From: Streptomyces sp. NRRL S-87
GTDB taxonomy: Bacteria > Actinomycetota > Actinomycetes > Streptomycetales > Streptomycetaceae
NCBI RefSeq assembly: GCF_000719335.1
Contig: NZ_JOGB01000011.1
Location: 59,452 to 123,451 of the forward strand
Direction of reading: 5' to 3'
Length of the DNA: 64,000 bases
How positions within the stretch are numbered: position 1 is the stretch's first letter; every line of letters starts with the position of its first letter. Positions 1-8,965 of this stretch are shown piece by piece. The translations under genes and the position numbers were made by a program. The notes under the pieces are model-generated. The model did no database searches. It had not been told where the DNA came from and worked only from the letters and a program-made list of their open reading frames with translations.

Positions 1-372
1 TCGGACGTCTTCCGGCTCGCGAAGTGGCGCAACAAGGCCGCCGAGGAGCGCGGGCAGGTCCCGCCGATCCCCGAGAACTCCCTCTCGAAGCCGCCGAGCG
101 CCGAACTGCGCCCGGGCCAGGTCGACACCGACTCGCTGCCGGACTACGACGTGCTCGACGCCGTGCTCGCGCGGTACGTCGACCGCGACCAGGGCCTGGA
201 GCAGATCGTGGCGGCGGGCTTCGAGCGGGAGCTGGTGGCCCGCACCCTGCGGATGGTGGACACGGCGGAGTACAAGCGCCGCCAGTACCCGCCGGGCACC
301 AAGATCTCCGCGAAGGGCTTCGGCAAGGACCGGCGCCTGCCGATCACGAACGGCTGGCGCGAGCGCGCGTAG
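1..372 (+). CDS. nadE: NAD+ synthase (glutamine-hydrolysing), C-terminal part
   Basis: Partial gene, cut by the left window edge; about 123 codons remain and end in TAG. The product makes NAD+ from deamido-NAD+, ATP and glutamine in the cytosol. The visible tail has the end of the synthetase domain: a PENSLSKPPSAEL stretch, DYDVLDAVL, and the terminal EYKRRQYPPGTKIS then GFGKDRRLPITNGW, a pattern typical of large glutamine-dependent NAD synthetases. The amidase domain would lie upstream, outside the window. The next gene is convergent, with about 150 bp between and no clear terminator. Confidence 0.9.
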   Translation, partial: SDVFRLAKWRNKAAEERGQVPPIPENSLSKPPSAELRPGQVDTDSLPDYDVLDAVLARYVDRDQGLEQIVAAGFERELVARTLRMVDTAEYKRRQYPPGTKISAKGFGKDRRLPITNGWRERA

Positions 373-525
373 CCCGCACCACCGGCAGGGGCGCGGCGGG
401 ACGACAGCCCGTACGCCCCGCGCCACCGGCACGGGTGGGGCGGGGCGGGGCGGCCCGTACGCGCGGCCCGAGGGGCCGCCGGGACGCGCATCCGTACGGG
501 CGCCCCGCGCCCGCACCCGTACGGG

Positions 526-1548
526 CTACGCGTGCGGCACGGTCACCCGGGCCGCGACCGGCAGGTGGTCGCTGCCCGTGGCGGGCAGCGTCCAGGACGC
601 CTCCGGCTTGACGCCGCGCACCATGATCTGGTCGATCCGGGCCAGGGGGAACCCGGCGGGCCAGCTGAAGCCGAAGCCGTCGCCCGCCGCGCCCTGCGTG
701 GAGCGCATCTGGGAGGTCACGGGCGACAGGGCGCGGTCGTTCATCGTGCCGTTGAGGTCGCCGAGCAGGATGACCTTCTTGATGGGTTCGGCGGCCAGCG
801 CGCGGCCGAGCGCGTCGGCGCTGTCGTCGCGCTGGTTGGCGGTGAAGCCGGCGTTCAGCTTGACCCGCACCGAGGGCAGGTGGGCGACGTACACGGCGAC
901 CGGGCCGTGGTCGGTGTCGACGGTGGCGCGCATGGCCCGGGTCCAGCCCAGCCTTATGTCGACCGGCGCCGGGTCGCTGAGCGGGTACTTGCTCCACACC
1001 CCGACCGTGCCCTCGACCTGGTGGTACTTGTACGTCTTCGCCAGCACGCCCTCGTAGACGGGCACCGCGCTGGCCTTGAGCTCGGTGAGGGCGAGGACGT
1101 CGGCGCCGGAGTCGGCGATCTTCTCGGCGGTGCCGTGCTGGTCGGGGTTGTCGGCGTCGACGTTGTGGGTGGCGACGGTGAGGTTGCCGCCGCCGCCGGA
1201 CTTGTCGGTCACCAGGCCGCCGAAGAAGTTGAGCCAGACCGCCGCGGCCAGGGCCGTCGCCAGCAGCGCCGTGGCGGAGGTGCGCCAGACCGCGAGCGCC
1301 GCCAGTACGGGGACGAGCAGGCCGAGCCAGGGCAGGAACGTCTCGATCAGGCTGCCGGTGTTGCCGACGGAGTTGGGCAGCTCCGCGTGGAAGACCATGA
1401 CCAGTGTGAGGAGCAGGGCGACGCCGGCGGTGACGAGGCCGCGGCGCCAGATGCCCGGGTCGCGGCGCAGTTCGTGGAGGCGGCGCCGGAGTCGGGATCC
1501 GGTGCCCTCGGGCTCCGAGCCGCCGCTTCCCCTGTACGCCTGTGCCAT
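526..1548 (-). CDS. Endonuclease/exonuclease/phosphatase (EEP) family membrane protein
   Basis: 340 residues. The N-terminal 110 residues carry three hydrophobic segments (roughly 33-55, 68-88 and 90-112), so the protein is membrane-anchored with the catalytic domain on the far side of the last helix. The C-terminal domain has the EEP signature in order: VATHNVDADN, LTELK (metal-binding Glu), LLGDLNGT (catalytic Asp/Asn), RIDQIMV and GSDHLPVAARV (catalytic Asp-His). The family cleaves phosphodiesters or phosphomonoesters of nucleic acids, lipids or inositol phosphates; the substrate cannot be told. It is divergent from panB across about 300 bp. Starts ATG. Confidence 0.85.
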   Translation of the reverse strand: MAQAYRGSGGSEPEGTGSRLRRRLHELRRDPGIWRRGLVTAGVALLLTLVMVFHAELPNSVGNTGSLIETFLPWLGLLVPVLAALAVWRTSATALLATALAAAVWLNFFGGLVTDKSGGGGNLTVATHNVDADNPDQHGTAEKIADSGADVLALTELKASAVPVYEGVLAKTYKYHQVEGTVGVWSKYPLSDPAPVDIRLGWTRAMRATVDTDHGPVAVYVAHLPSVRVKLNAGFTANQRDDSADALGRALAAEPIKKVILLGDLNGTMNDRALSPVTSQMRSTQGAAGDGFGFSWPAGFPLARIDQIMVRGVKPEASWTLPATGSDHLPVAARVTVPHA

Positions 1549-1701
1549 GCCACGTCCTCACTGCCTTGCTCGCGCACCGAACCGCCTCTTGACCCTAGGC
1601 GATGATCGGCTGCTTCCGTGCCGTCCGGGACGGCCGTACGGCCACAAGGACGGCCCGGAACGAGCAGAGCGTTCCGCTTGTAACGAAACGCGCATATTCC
1701 C

Positions 1702-1719
1702 GCCGCCCGTACGGGCGGC
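1702..1719. promoter_or_regulatory. 18-bp perfect palindrome in the EEP/panB divergent intergenic region
   Basis: The 297-bp gap between the divergent EEP gene and panB holds no gene. GCCGCCCGTACGGGCGGC is fully self-complementary and lies 127 bp before the panB start. It could be an operator or a cruciform-prone spot. CCGTACGG cores are common across this window, so functional meaning is uncertain. No good -35/-10 pair was seen nearby. Confidence 0.35.
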
Positions 1720-1845
1720 CGAACGCCGGCGTGACCCGGGCCGCGCTCGCGCCCACTTCCGGCTTCGGCCGCACGGATGCCACCATGGGGGGTGAGTCCG
1801 GGGACACCGTGAGGGTGCCTCGAGATGACACAAGGAGCAGTTGCA

Positions 1846-2697
1846 ATGACGCACGCCGTTTCACCTGCCCGCGAGACCTCCCTGTACGGAGGCAAGGGCA
1901 CCCGGCGCATCACCGTCCGCGACCTCACCGCCGCCAAGGACCGCGGCGAGAAGTGGCCCATGCTCACCGCCTACGACGCGATGACCGCCTCCGTCTTCGA
2001 CGAGTCCGGCATCCCCGTCATCCTGGTCGGCGACTCCATGGGCAACTGTCACCTCGGCTACGACACGACCGTGCCGGTGACGATGGACGAGATGACCCTG
2101 CTGTCCGCGGCCGTCGTCCGGGGCACCAAGCGCGCCCTCGTCGTCGGCGACCTGCCGTTCGGTTCCTACCAGGAAGGCGCCGTGCAGGCGCTGCGCAGCG
2201 CGACCCGCCTCGTGAAGGAGGCCGGCGTGCACGCGGTGAAGCTGGAGGGCGGCGAGCGCTCCCTGCCCCAGACCGAGCTCATCGTGCAGTCCGGCATCCC
2301 GGTCATGTCCCACCTGGGCCTGACCCCGCAGTCCGTCAACGCCATGGGCTACCGGGTGCAGGGCCGCAGCGACGAGGCCGCGCACCAGCTGCTCCGGGAC
2401 GCGAAGGCCGCCCAGGACGCGGGCGCCTTCGCGGTGGTGCTGGAACTGGTCCCGGCGGAGTTGGCGGCCGAGGTCACCCGCTCGCTGCACATCCCGACCG
2501 TGGGCATCGGCGCGGGCGGCGCCTGCGACGCGCAGGTGCTGGTCTGGACGGACATGATGGGGCTGACCGGCGGGAAGCTGCCGCGCTTCGTCAAGCAGTA
2601 CGCGAACCTGCGCCAGACCATGGGCGACGCGGCGAAGGCCTTCGCCGAGGACGTGGTGGGCGGCGCGTTCCCGCAGGAGGAGCACGCCTTCCACTGA
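1846..2697 (+). CDS. panB: 3-methyl-2-oxobutanoate hydroxymethyltransferase
   Basis: 283 residues. Transfers a hydroxymethyl group from 5,10-methylene-THF to alpha-ketoisovalerate to give ketopantoate, the first step of pantothenate and CoA synthesis; cytosolic. Family motifs are clear: KWPMLTAYDAMTA near the N-terminus, VGDSMGN with the Mg-binding Asp, TVPVTMDEM, AVKLEGG, SHLGLTPQSV, ELVPAELA with the catalytic Glu, and GIGAGGACDAQVLVW. The start is the ATG at 1846, with AAGGAG eight bases upstream, rather than an in-frame ATG at 1825. The length is slightly more than the usual 265-280 residues. No panC or panD is adjacent. Confidence 0.95.
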   Translation: MTHAVSPARETSLYGGKGTRRITVRDLTAAKDRGEKWPMLTAYDAMTASVFDESGIPVILVGDSMGNCHLGYDTTVPVTMDEMTLLSAAVVRGTKRALVVGDLPFGSYQEGAVQALRSATRLVKEAGVHAVKLEGGERSLPQTELIVQSGIPVMSHLGLTPQSVNAMGYRVQGRSDEAAHQLLRDAKAAQDAGAFAVVLELVPAELAAEVTRSLHIPTVGIGAGGACDAQVLVWTDMMGLTGGKLPRFVKQYANLRQTMGDAAKAFAEDVVGGAFPQEEHAFH

Positions 2698-2731
2698 TCC
2701 GCGACCGTCGACCGGCGGCCCGTCGACCCCG

Positions 2732-2844
2732 TGTCGGCGGGCCGCCGGCGTCTTGTCGGCGTCCTGTCGGCGGCCTGTCGGTGGCCCGCGGGGAGCCCGC
2801 CGAGCCCGTCGGACGGTGTCGGGAGGCTGTCGGAGCGCTGTCGG
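2732..2844 (+). promoter_or_regulatory. TGTCGG direct-repeat array at 11-bp spacing (candidate SARP operator)
   Basis: Exact TGTCGG hexamers begin at 2732, 2754, 2765, 2776, 2817, 2828 and 2839. Two runs of three (2754/2765/2776 and 2817/2828/2839) are spaced exactly 11 bp, and 2732 is 22 bp before 2754. SARP-family activators bind direct heptamer repeats at 11-bp intervals, about 8 bp before a -10 box. Here the last copy is followed 10 bases later by TCCCAT (2855-2860) and then the exporter start at 2867. A large SARP regulator is encoded just beyond the exporter. That this array is its operator is inference; the repeats and spacing are directly visible. Confidence 0.7.
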
Positions 2845-2866
2845 TGGCTGCTGGTCCCATAGGGGC

Positions 2867-3904
2867 ATGACGCGAATCGACAAGAATCCCGGTAGCGGCG
2901 CCCACGCCGTGGAGGTGCGCGGGCTGGTCAAGCACTTCGGCGAGACCAAGGCCCTGGACGGGGTCGACCTGGACGTGCGCGAGGGCACCGTGCTCGGCGT
3001 GCTCGGCCCGAACGGCGCGGGCAAGACCACCCTGGTGCGCTGCCTGTCCACCCTGCTCGTCCCGGACGCCGGCACCGCCCGCGTGGCCGGCTACGACGTG
3101 GTCCGCCAGCCCCGGCAGCTGCGCCGCACGATCGGCCTGACCGGCCAGTACGCCTCGGTCGACGAGAAGCTCTCCGGCTGGGAGAACCTCTACATGATCG
3201 GCCGGCTGCTCGACCTCTCCCGCAAGGACGCCCGCACCCGGGCGGACGAGATGCTGGAGCGGTTCTCCCTCACCGACGCCGCCAAGCGGGTCGCCGGCAC
3301 GTACTCCGGCGGCATGCGCCGCCGCCTCGACCTGGCCGCCTCCATGATCGGCCGCCCCTCGGTGCTCTACCTGGACGAGCCCACCACCGGCCTCGACCCG
3401 CGCACCCGCAACGAGGTGTGGGACGAGGTGCAGCGGATGGTCGCCGAGGGCGCCACCGTGCTGCTCACCACCCAGTACATGGAGGAGGCCGAGCAGCTCG
3501 CGAACGAGCTGACGGTCATCGACCGCGGCAAGGTCATCGCCAAGGGCGGTATCGACGAGCTGAAGGCCCGGGTCGGCGGCCGCACCCTGAAGATCCGCCC
3601 GGCCGACCCGGCGGACCTGCCGGCCATGGCCCGGGCGCTGTCCGAGACCGGCCTGGACGGCATCGCCGGCTCGCAGGCCGTGCCCGACGAGGGCGTCCTG
3701 CTGGTGCCGATCCTCAGCGACGAACAGCTGACCGCCGTGGTCGGGCTGCTGGCGGCCCGCGGGTACGCGATCGCGGACCTCGGCACGTACCTGCCGAGCC
3801 TGGACGAGGTGTTCCTCGCCATCACCGGCCACAAGTCCTCGGCCGCCGACCTGCCCCAGGACTCCGTACCCGCCACCGAGACGAACCAGGAGGTCGCGGC
3901 ATGA
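2867..3904 (+). CDS. ABC transporter ATP-binding protein (DrrA-like)
   Basis: 345 residues. ATPase of a two-gene export ABC system. Visible motifs: Walker A LGPNGAGKTT (about residue 47), Q-loop GLTGQYASVDEKLSG, signature YSGGMRRRLDLA, Walker B VLYLDEPTTGLD and H-loop TTQYMEEAEQL. The C-terminal extension of about 100 residues ends in GTYLPSLDEVFLAITGH, typical of DrrA/daunorubicin-resistance ATPases. ATG at 2867 sits directly after AGGGGC, too close for a normal ribosome site, so a leaderless transcript is possible. It overlaps the permease gene by four bases (ATGA). Such pairs export antibiotics or lipids; the cargo is unknown. Confidence 0.92.
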   Translation: MTRIDKNPGSGAHAVEVRGLVKHFGETKALDGVDLDVREGTVLGVLGPNGAGKTTLVRCLSTLLVPDAGTARVAGYDVVRQPRQLRRTIGLTGQYASVDEKLSGWENLYMIGRLLDLSRKDARTRADEMLERFSLTDAAKRVAGTYSGGMRRRLDLAASMIGRPSVLYLDEPTTGLDPRTRNEVWDEVQRMVAEGATVLLTTQYMEEAEQLANELTVIDRGKVIAKGGIDELKARVGGRTLKIRPADPADLPAMARALSETGLDGIAGSQAVPDEGVLLVPILSDEQLTAVVGLLAARGYAIADLGTYLPSLDEVFLAITGHKSSAADLPQDSVPATETNQEVAA

Positions 3905-4767
3905 GCACGACGACCACTGCGCACAGCGCGCCGGCCCGCGACGCGGCCCCCGGCTCCCCGGCCCCCAAGGCGCCGGTCCCCTCCGAGGGGCGCATCGGCC
4001 TGCGGGGCAACCTGCGCCACATCGGCGCCCTGGCCCGCCGCAACGCCCTGGCGATCAAGGCGGACCCGGAGTCGATGTTCGACGCCGTGCTGATGCCGAT
4101 CATCTTCATCCTGCTGTTCGTGTACGTCTTCGGCGGCGCGATCGCGGGCAAGGGCAACAACGGCGACTACGTCCAGTACCTCGTGCCCGGCATGATGGCG
4201 ATGATGGGCATGAACATCGCCATGGCGGTGGGTACGGGCGTCAACGACGACTTCAAGAAGGGCGTGATGGACCGCTTCCGGTCCATGCCGATCGCCCGCT
4301 CCTCGGTGCTCATCGCGAAGATCGTGGTCGAGGTCGGCCGCATGCTGGTGGCCACCGGCATCCTGCTCGGGATGGGCTTCCTGCTGGGCCTGACCATCAA
4401 GACCTCGGTGCTGCACCTGTTCGCCGCCATCGGCCTGTCGATGGTCTTCGGCGCCTCGCTCATGTGGATCTTCATCCTGCTGGGTCTGACCATGAAGACG
4501 GCGCAGGCCGTCCAGGGGGTCGCGATGCTCGTCCTGATGCCGCTCCAGTTCGGCAGCTCCATCTTCGCCCCGCCGACCACGATGCCGGGCTGGCTGCAGT
4601 CCTTCACGGACTACAACCCGCTGTCCAACCTGGCCGACGCGGCCCGGGTCCTCATCAACGGGCACGGCCCGCTGGCCCACTCGGTGTGGATGACGCTGGC
4701 CTGGTCCGTGGCCATCACAGCCGTCACGGCGCCGCTCGCGGTGGCGAAGTTCCGCAAGAAGACCTGA
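3901..4767 (+). CDS. ABC transporter permease (DrrB-like)
   Basis: 288 residues; the membrane half of the exporter, translationally coupled to the ATPase through ATGA. After a cytoplasmic Ala/Pro-rich stretch (residues 1-35) come about six hydrophobic segments, including MPIIFILLFVYVFGGAI, VPGMMAMMGMNIAMAVG, LVATGILLGMGFLLGL and LSMVFGASLMWIFILLGL. The ABC2-type signature GVMDRFRSMPIARS follows the second helix. The late FGSSIFAPPTTMPGWLQSFTDYNPLSNLADAAR stretch (about 33 residues, fully matching the family) precedes the last helix. A strong hairpin lies directly downstream, so the transcript is likely bicistronic. Confidence 0.92.
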   Translation: MSTTTTAHSAPARDAAPGSPAPKAPVPSEGRIGLRGNLRHIGALARRNALAIKADPESMFDAVLMPIIFILLFVYVFGGAIAGKGNNGDYVQYLVPGMMAMMGMNIAMAVGTGVNDDFKKGVMDRFRSMPIARSSVLIAKIVVEVGRMLVATGILLGMGFLLGLTIKTSVLHLFAAIGLSMVFGASLMWIFILLGLTMKTAQAVQGVAMLVLMPLQFGSSIFAPPTTMPGWLQSFTDYNPLSNLADAARVLINGHGPLAHSVWMTLAWSVAITAVTAPLAVAKFRKKT

Positions 4768-4848
4768 TCCGGTGCCGGACCCCTGCCACGACGTGGCGGG
4801 GGGACGGACCGGCCCCGGCGGGGGAGGGCCTGGTCCGGCATCCGGATC
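4766..4848. terminator. Long hairpin between convergent exporter and SARP genes
   Basis: GATCCGGTGCCGGACC at 4766-4781 pairs with GGTCCGGCATCCGGATC at 4832-4848, with a single one-base bulge. A second short stem, CTGCCAC/GTGGCGG, lies in the loop. There is no U tract, as usual in Streptomyces. It would end both converging transcripts. Confidence 0.65.
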
Positions 4849-4865
4849 GCGTCCCGAAGGCCGGA

Positions 4866-7800
4866 TCAGAAGAGGGCGGTGGCCTCCTCCAGGGTGAGGC
4901 CGCCGCCTTCGTCGTACGCCGCCTCGTACGCGGCGTCGCCGAGCGCGGCCCGGGCGGCCGCCGTGGCCGCGTCCCGGCCCTCGCGCTCCAGCCCCGCCGC
5001 GAAGTGCCCGGGCGGCAGCAGCGCGGCGTAGGCGCCGAGCAGCCGGGCGGCCCGGCCCGCGTTCTCCTGGCCGCCCATGCGGGCGAGGGCGCCGGCGGCG
5101 GTCATCAGGTGCACGGCCGCCATCTGCGGTATCACCATCCGGGCCAGCGGGTCCGCGGACAGGACCAGGGCCCGGTGGGTCAGCTCCAGGCAGGAGTCGT
5201 AGCGGCCGTCGAGCGTGTCGAGCCAGCCCAGCAGACCCAGCACCATGCCCTCGAAGACGGCGTAGGCGCCGTAGGCGAACTCGTGGCGCAGCGCGTCGAG
5301 TTCCGCCCGCGCCTCGGCCCGGCGGCCGGTGCGGCCCAGTCGTATCGCGTAGTACATCCGGGCGGCCGGCATCGCCTCGTTGCCGGCGTGCTGGCCCTTG
5401 GCGACGATCTCGCGGAGGATCCCCTCGGCCTCCTCACCCTCGGGCCCGTCGGGGCTCTCGCACAGGACTCCGGCCAGCCGCACCCGCAGCAGGGTGACCT
5501 GCTCCTCGGCGCCGAGCCGGCGGGCGTGGTCGATCGCCGCCCGGAAGTCCCCGGCGGCCTCGGTGAACTCCCCGCACCGCTCGCGGGCCTCGCCCCGGGC
5601 GGACAGGGCCTCGGCCGCGCCCCAGTCGTCGCCGAGGCGGGTGTAGATCGCCAGGCTCTCGTCGGCGTCCCGGGTGGCGTTCCCGGCCCAGTCGGTGCGG
5701 TTGGCCAGCACGTTGGCGCGTAGCTGGAGGGCCGAGGCCAGCTCCCAGGGGAGGCCGAGGCGGCGGCAGGTGGCGACCGTCTCGTCGATCGCCTCGCGCA
5801 GCCGCACGGGGTCCCCGGAGAGCATCACCCCGTAGATCCACAGGGAGCCCGGGCCGCGGCAGGCCTGCGGCAGGCCCGCGTGGTAGGCGGTGACCACGGC
5901 CTCGACGAGGTCGCGGGCCGCCACGGTCTGCCAGTGCTCGTACGTCTGGTCGCGGGTCGCCATCTGGATCAGCCGGACCCCGCGCCGGGCCTCGGTGAGC
6001 AACTCGCCCGCCAGGGGCGGCTCGACGTCCGTGACCCGTTCGTGCACCGGGGGCGCCGGACGGACGGGGGCCGTGAACACGTCGGGGCCGAGGGCGATCG
6101 CGGCCTCGGCCCAGTGGCGGGCCTCGGTGCGCAGGTCGCGCATGTGCCAGTACCAGTGCAGGGCGTGGATGAGGACGAGCATCTCGTGCTCGTCCCGGGC
6201 GGCGGCCGCCCGGCGCAGGGCGGTGCGCAGGTTCTCGTACTCGGTGCCCAGCCGCTCCAGCGCGGCCCGCTGGCCGGCGCCGCGGAGCAGCGGGTCGGTG
6301 GCGCGGGCGAGTTCGCGGTAGTGGACGAGGTGGCGTCGCTCGGCGGCGGCGCGGTCCCCGGCGACCTCGCCGAGGCGCTCGGCGGCGTACTCGGCGACGG
6401 TCTCCAGCAGCCGGTAGCGCATCTCGCCGGGGCCCCCGACGGAGGCGACGACGAGGGACTTGTCGACGAGGGAACCCAGGACGTCGGGGACGTCGAGGGG
6501 GTCGACGGGGTCGACGGCGGTGGCCGACGGCGGCCCCGCGGCGGCCGGGGCGGCCGCCGCGTGGTCGGCGCAGACGGCCTCGGCCGCTGCGAGGTCGCAT
6601 CCGCCCGCGAACACCGACAGCCGGCGCAGCACCGCGCGCTCGGGCCCGTCCAGCAGTTCCCAGGACCAGTCCACCACCGCGCGCAGCGTCTGCTGGCGGG
6701 GCAGCACGGTCCGGGCGCCACTGGTGAGCAGCCGGAACCGGTCGTCGAGCCGGTCCGCGATCTGGCGGGGGGTCAGCAGCCGCAGCCGGGCGGCAGCCAG
6801 CTCGATGGCGAGCGGCAGGCCGTCGAGCCGGCGGCAGATCTCGGCGGCCGCGTCGGGGTCCTCGGCCAGCGCGAATCCGGGACGCGCGGCGGCACCGCGG
6901 TCGGCGAACAGCCGCAGCGCCATGGGGTCGGGCAGCGGTTCGACGGGGCGCAGCAACTCGCCGGGGACGCCGAGGGGCTCGCGGCTGGTGGCGAGGATCT
7001 GCAGGCCGGGGCAGCGCGCGAGGAGTTCCTCGGCGAGCCGGGCGGCCGCGCCGATGACGTGCTCGCAGTTGTCGAGGAGGAGCAGCATCCGGCGGCGGCC
7101 GCAGTGCTCGACGAGGCGGAGGACGGGATCGTCGCCCGTCCGGTCCGTCATGGCGCGCAGTTCCTCGGCGGCGGCGCCGCGGAGCTTGGTCTCGCGGGCG
7201 CCGAGGGCGGAGACCACGGCCTCGGGGACGTCGTCGGGGTCGTCGACGGGGGCCAGTTCGGCGAGCCAGACCCCGTCGGGCCAGCGGTCGCCGATGCCGG
7301 AGGTCTCGGCGGCCTCCTGCGACAGCCGGGTCTTGCCGGCCCCGCCGGGACCGAGCAGGGTCACGAGCCGGGCCCCGGCGAGGTCCTCGCCGATGACCCG
7401 GATGTCGTCGCCGCGCCCCACGAACGTCGTCAGCCGGGCCCGCAGGTTCCCGACCACCCGGATCCGCCCCGGGCCGCCGTCGGCCCCGGGCCCGGCCGGG
7501 GCCCGGCCCCACGTCTCCGTACCGGCCCCCGCAGGCCCGTCGGCCGCGAACGCGTGGGTCCCGAAGCCACCGGGAGGCTGGACGTAGGCACCGGGGCCAC
7601 CGTCGGTACGGGGACGCGCCGCGGACCCGGCGGATGCGGGGGCGGGAGGTACGGGGGCGGGTACGGGGGCGGGGGCGGCGGGTACGGGGGCGGGAGGTAC
7701 GGGGGCGGCCGTGGGCGCGGGCCCGTCGGCGCCGCGGCCGGGCGGGCCGGCCGGACCGCCTCCGCCCGCCCACAGCGACGGACCGCCGGCGGCCCAGCCG

Positions 7801-8660
7801 ATCCGGGAGGCGGCGGCCGGTCCGTCCTCGACGGGGGCGGAACCCGTGCGGTCGCGGTCGTTCCCGTCGTCCCGGCGGGTGTGGCCGGCCGGGGCCGTTC
7901 CGTCGTACCGGGGGGCGGCCGAGCCGGGGCGGGGAGCGGCGGCGGGCGGGGCAGGGTTCAGGAGCTCTGCGTGCAGGGCGCGCAGGGCGGGGCCCGGGTC
8001 GGCGCCGAGGCGGTCGGAGAGGTCGAGGCGTACGGACTCGTACGCGGCCAGCGCCTCGGCCTGCCGCCCCGCGTCCCGCAGCGCACGGATGCGCAGGGCC
8101 TGCAGGGGCTCGTCCAGCGGGTGGTCGGCGCACAGGGCGGCCAGGTCGGGGAGCGACTGCACGGCCCGGCCCAGCGCGAGGGCCGCCGCGAAGCCGCCGC
8201 GCCGGGCGTCGAGGCGCAGCGCCTCCCAGCGGGCCGCCTGCGCCGAGCGGTCGGGCAGGTCCGCCAGGGCCGGGCCGCGCCAGAGCGCGAGGGCCTCGTC
8301 GTACAGGTCGGCGGCGCGGGCCGGGGTGCCGGCCGTGGCGGCCTCCCCGACCAGGCGCTCGAAGCGGTAGAGGTCCACGTCCTCGCGGTCGGCCGCCAGC
8401 CGGTAGCCGCCGGCGGCGGACTCGACCGCTGCGTGGCCCAGGGCCCGGCGCAGCCGTCCGACCAGGGCCTGGAGGGCGCCGGGGGCGTCGGCGGGCGGGT
8501 CGCCGTCCCACACCTCGTCGATCAGCGTCGCCGCCGCGACCGGGCGGCCGGCGCGGAGCGCGAGGGCCGATAGGAGCGCGCGCAGGCGTGCGCCGCCCAC
8601 GGCGACGGCCGTGCCGTCTTTGCGGAGTACCTGTGTGGTGCCGAGAATCCCGTAGCGCAC
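4866..8660 (-). CDS. AfsR/SARP-type transcriptional regulator with BTAD, NB-ARC ATPase and TPR-like C-terminus
   Basis: 1264 residues. Order of domains: OmpR-like winged helix (1-90, with VGGARLRALLSALAL and LIDEVWDGDPP), BTAD (about 95-240), a low-complexity Pro/Ala/Gly linker (about 250-400), an NB-ARC ATPase with P-loop GPGGAGKTRL and Walker B MLLLLDNCEH, GLPLAIELAAARL, then a helical TPR-like region to the end. This is the layout of large SARPs such as AfsR, which activate secondary-metabolite or export promoters by binding 11-bp-spaced direct repeats. The gene converges on the DrrAB-like exporter, whose promoter carries such repeats. Start ATG at 8660. The linker includes an irregular PVPPAPVPA repeat. 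Confidence 0.92.
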   Translation of the reverse strand: MRYGILGTTQVLRKDGTAVAVGGARLRALLSALALRAGRPVAAATLIDEVWDGDPPADAPGALQALVGRLRRALGHAAVESAAGGYRLAADREDVDLYRFERLVGEAATAGTPARAADLYDEALALWRGPALADLPDRSAQAARWEALRLDARRGGFAAALALGRAVQSLPDLAALCADHPLDEPLQALRIRALRDAGRQAEALAAYESVRLDLSDRLGADPGPALRALHAELLNPAPPAAAPRPGSAAPRYDGTAPAGHTRRDDGNDRDRTGSAPVEDGPAAASRIGWAAGGPSLWAGGGGPAGPPGRGADGPAPTAAPVPPAPVPAAPAPVPAPVPPAPASAGSAARPRTDGGPGAYVQPPGGFGTHAFAADGPAGAGTETWGRAPAGPGADGGPGRIRVVGNLRARLTTFVGRGDDIRVIGEDLAGARLVTLLGPGGAGKTRLSQEAAETSGIGDRWPDGVWLAELAPVDDPDDVPEAVVSALGARETKLRGAAAEELRAMTDRTGDDPVLRLVEHCGRRRMLLLLDNCEHVIGAAARLAEELLARCPGLQILATSREPLGVPGELLRPVEPLPDPMALRLFADRGAAARPGFALAEDPDAAAEICRRLDGLPLAIELAAARLRLLTPRQIADRLDDRFRLLTSGARTVLPRQQTLRAVVDWSWELLDGPERAVLRRLSVFAGGCDLAAAEAVCADHAAAAPAAAGPPSATAVDPVDPLDVPDVLGSLVDKSLVVASVGGPGEMRYRLLETVAEYAAERLGEVAGDRAAAERRHLVHYRELARATDPLLRGAGQRAALERLGTEYENLRTALRRAAAARDEHEMLVLIHALHWYWHMRDLRTEARHWAEAAIALGPDVFTAPVRPAPPVHERVTDVEPPLAGELLTEARRGVRLIQMATRDQTYEHWQTVAARDLVEAVVTAYHAGLPQACRGPGSLWIYGVMLSGDPVRLREAIDETVATCRRLGLPWELASALQLRANVLANRTDWAGNATRDADESLAIYTRLGDDWGAAEALSARGEARERCGEFTEAAGDFRAAIDHARRLGAEEQVTLLRVRLAGVLCESPDGPEGEEAEGILREIVAKGQHAGNEAMPAARMYYAIRLGRTGRRAEARAELDALRHEFAYGAYAVFEGMVLGLLGWLDTLDGRYDSCLELTHRALVLSADPLARMVIPQMAAVHLMTAAGALARMGGQENAGRAARLLGAYAALLPPGHFAAGLEREGRDAATAAARAALGDAAYEAAYDEGGGLTLEEATALF

Positions 8661-8822
8661 CCGCCCATTCTCACTGTTCGCGCGCCCCGAGTCAGACGGA
8701 TATCCACCCGGCCCCTCGCGGCCCCGGGCCGAGCCACCCCGTTCCCCGACGACCCGGCCCTCCGACGCGCGGGAGCCGCCGGCCCGTCGGTGCGTCAGCT
8801 GCCCTGCGGGGACGCTCCCCTA

Positions 8823-8856
8823 CCCTCCCTTCCCCCTTCCCCCTTCCCCCTTCCCC
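8823..8856. repeat. C-run tandem repeat / minus-strand G-quadruplex motif
   Basis: Within the 305-bp divergent gap between the SARP gene and the M50 protease gene lie C-runs of 3, 3, 5, 5, 5 and 4 separated by T or TT, with a 7-base period over the last four. On the minus strand this reads as four G-runs of 4-5 with AA loops, a canonical intramolecular G-quadruplex. It is 163-196 bp upstream of the SARP start, on that gene's coding strand. The rest of the gap shows no recognised element. Confidence 0.6.
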
Positions 8857-8965
8857 GGGATCCCGCCCCGGATCCCGCGCCTCAAACACCGGCGGGGCCG
8901 GAGATGCGCCAGGTACGGTCGGGCTGGGGTGCCGACGGGGTGCCCGGACTCGACACGGGAGCAGC

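Noticed and set aside
400..540. Repeated CCGTACGG-like motifs as an operator cluster
   Set aside because: The same 8-mer is scattered through coding and non-coding parts of the whole window.
5880..8573. Long plus-strand open frame (897 codons) opposite the SARP gene
   Set aside because: Its translation is repetitive Gly/Gln/Arg-rich with no domain; it exists because high-GC codons on one strand leave the opposite frame open.
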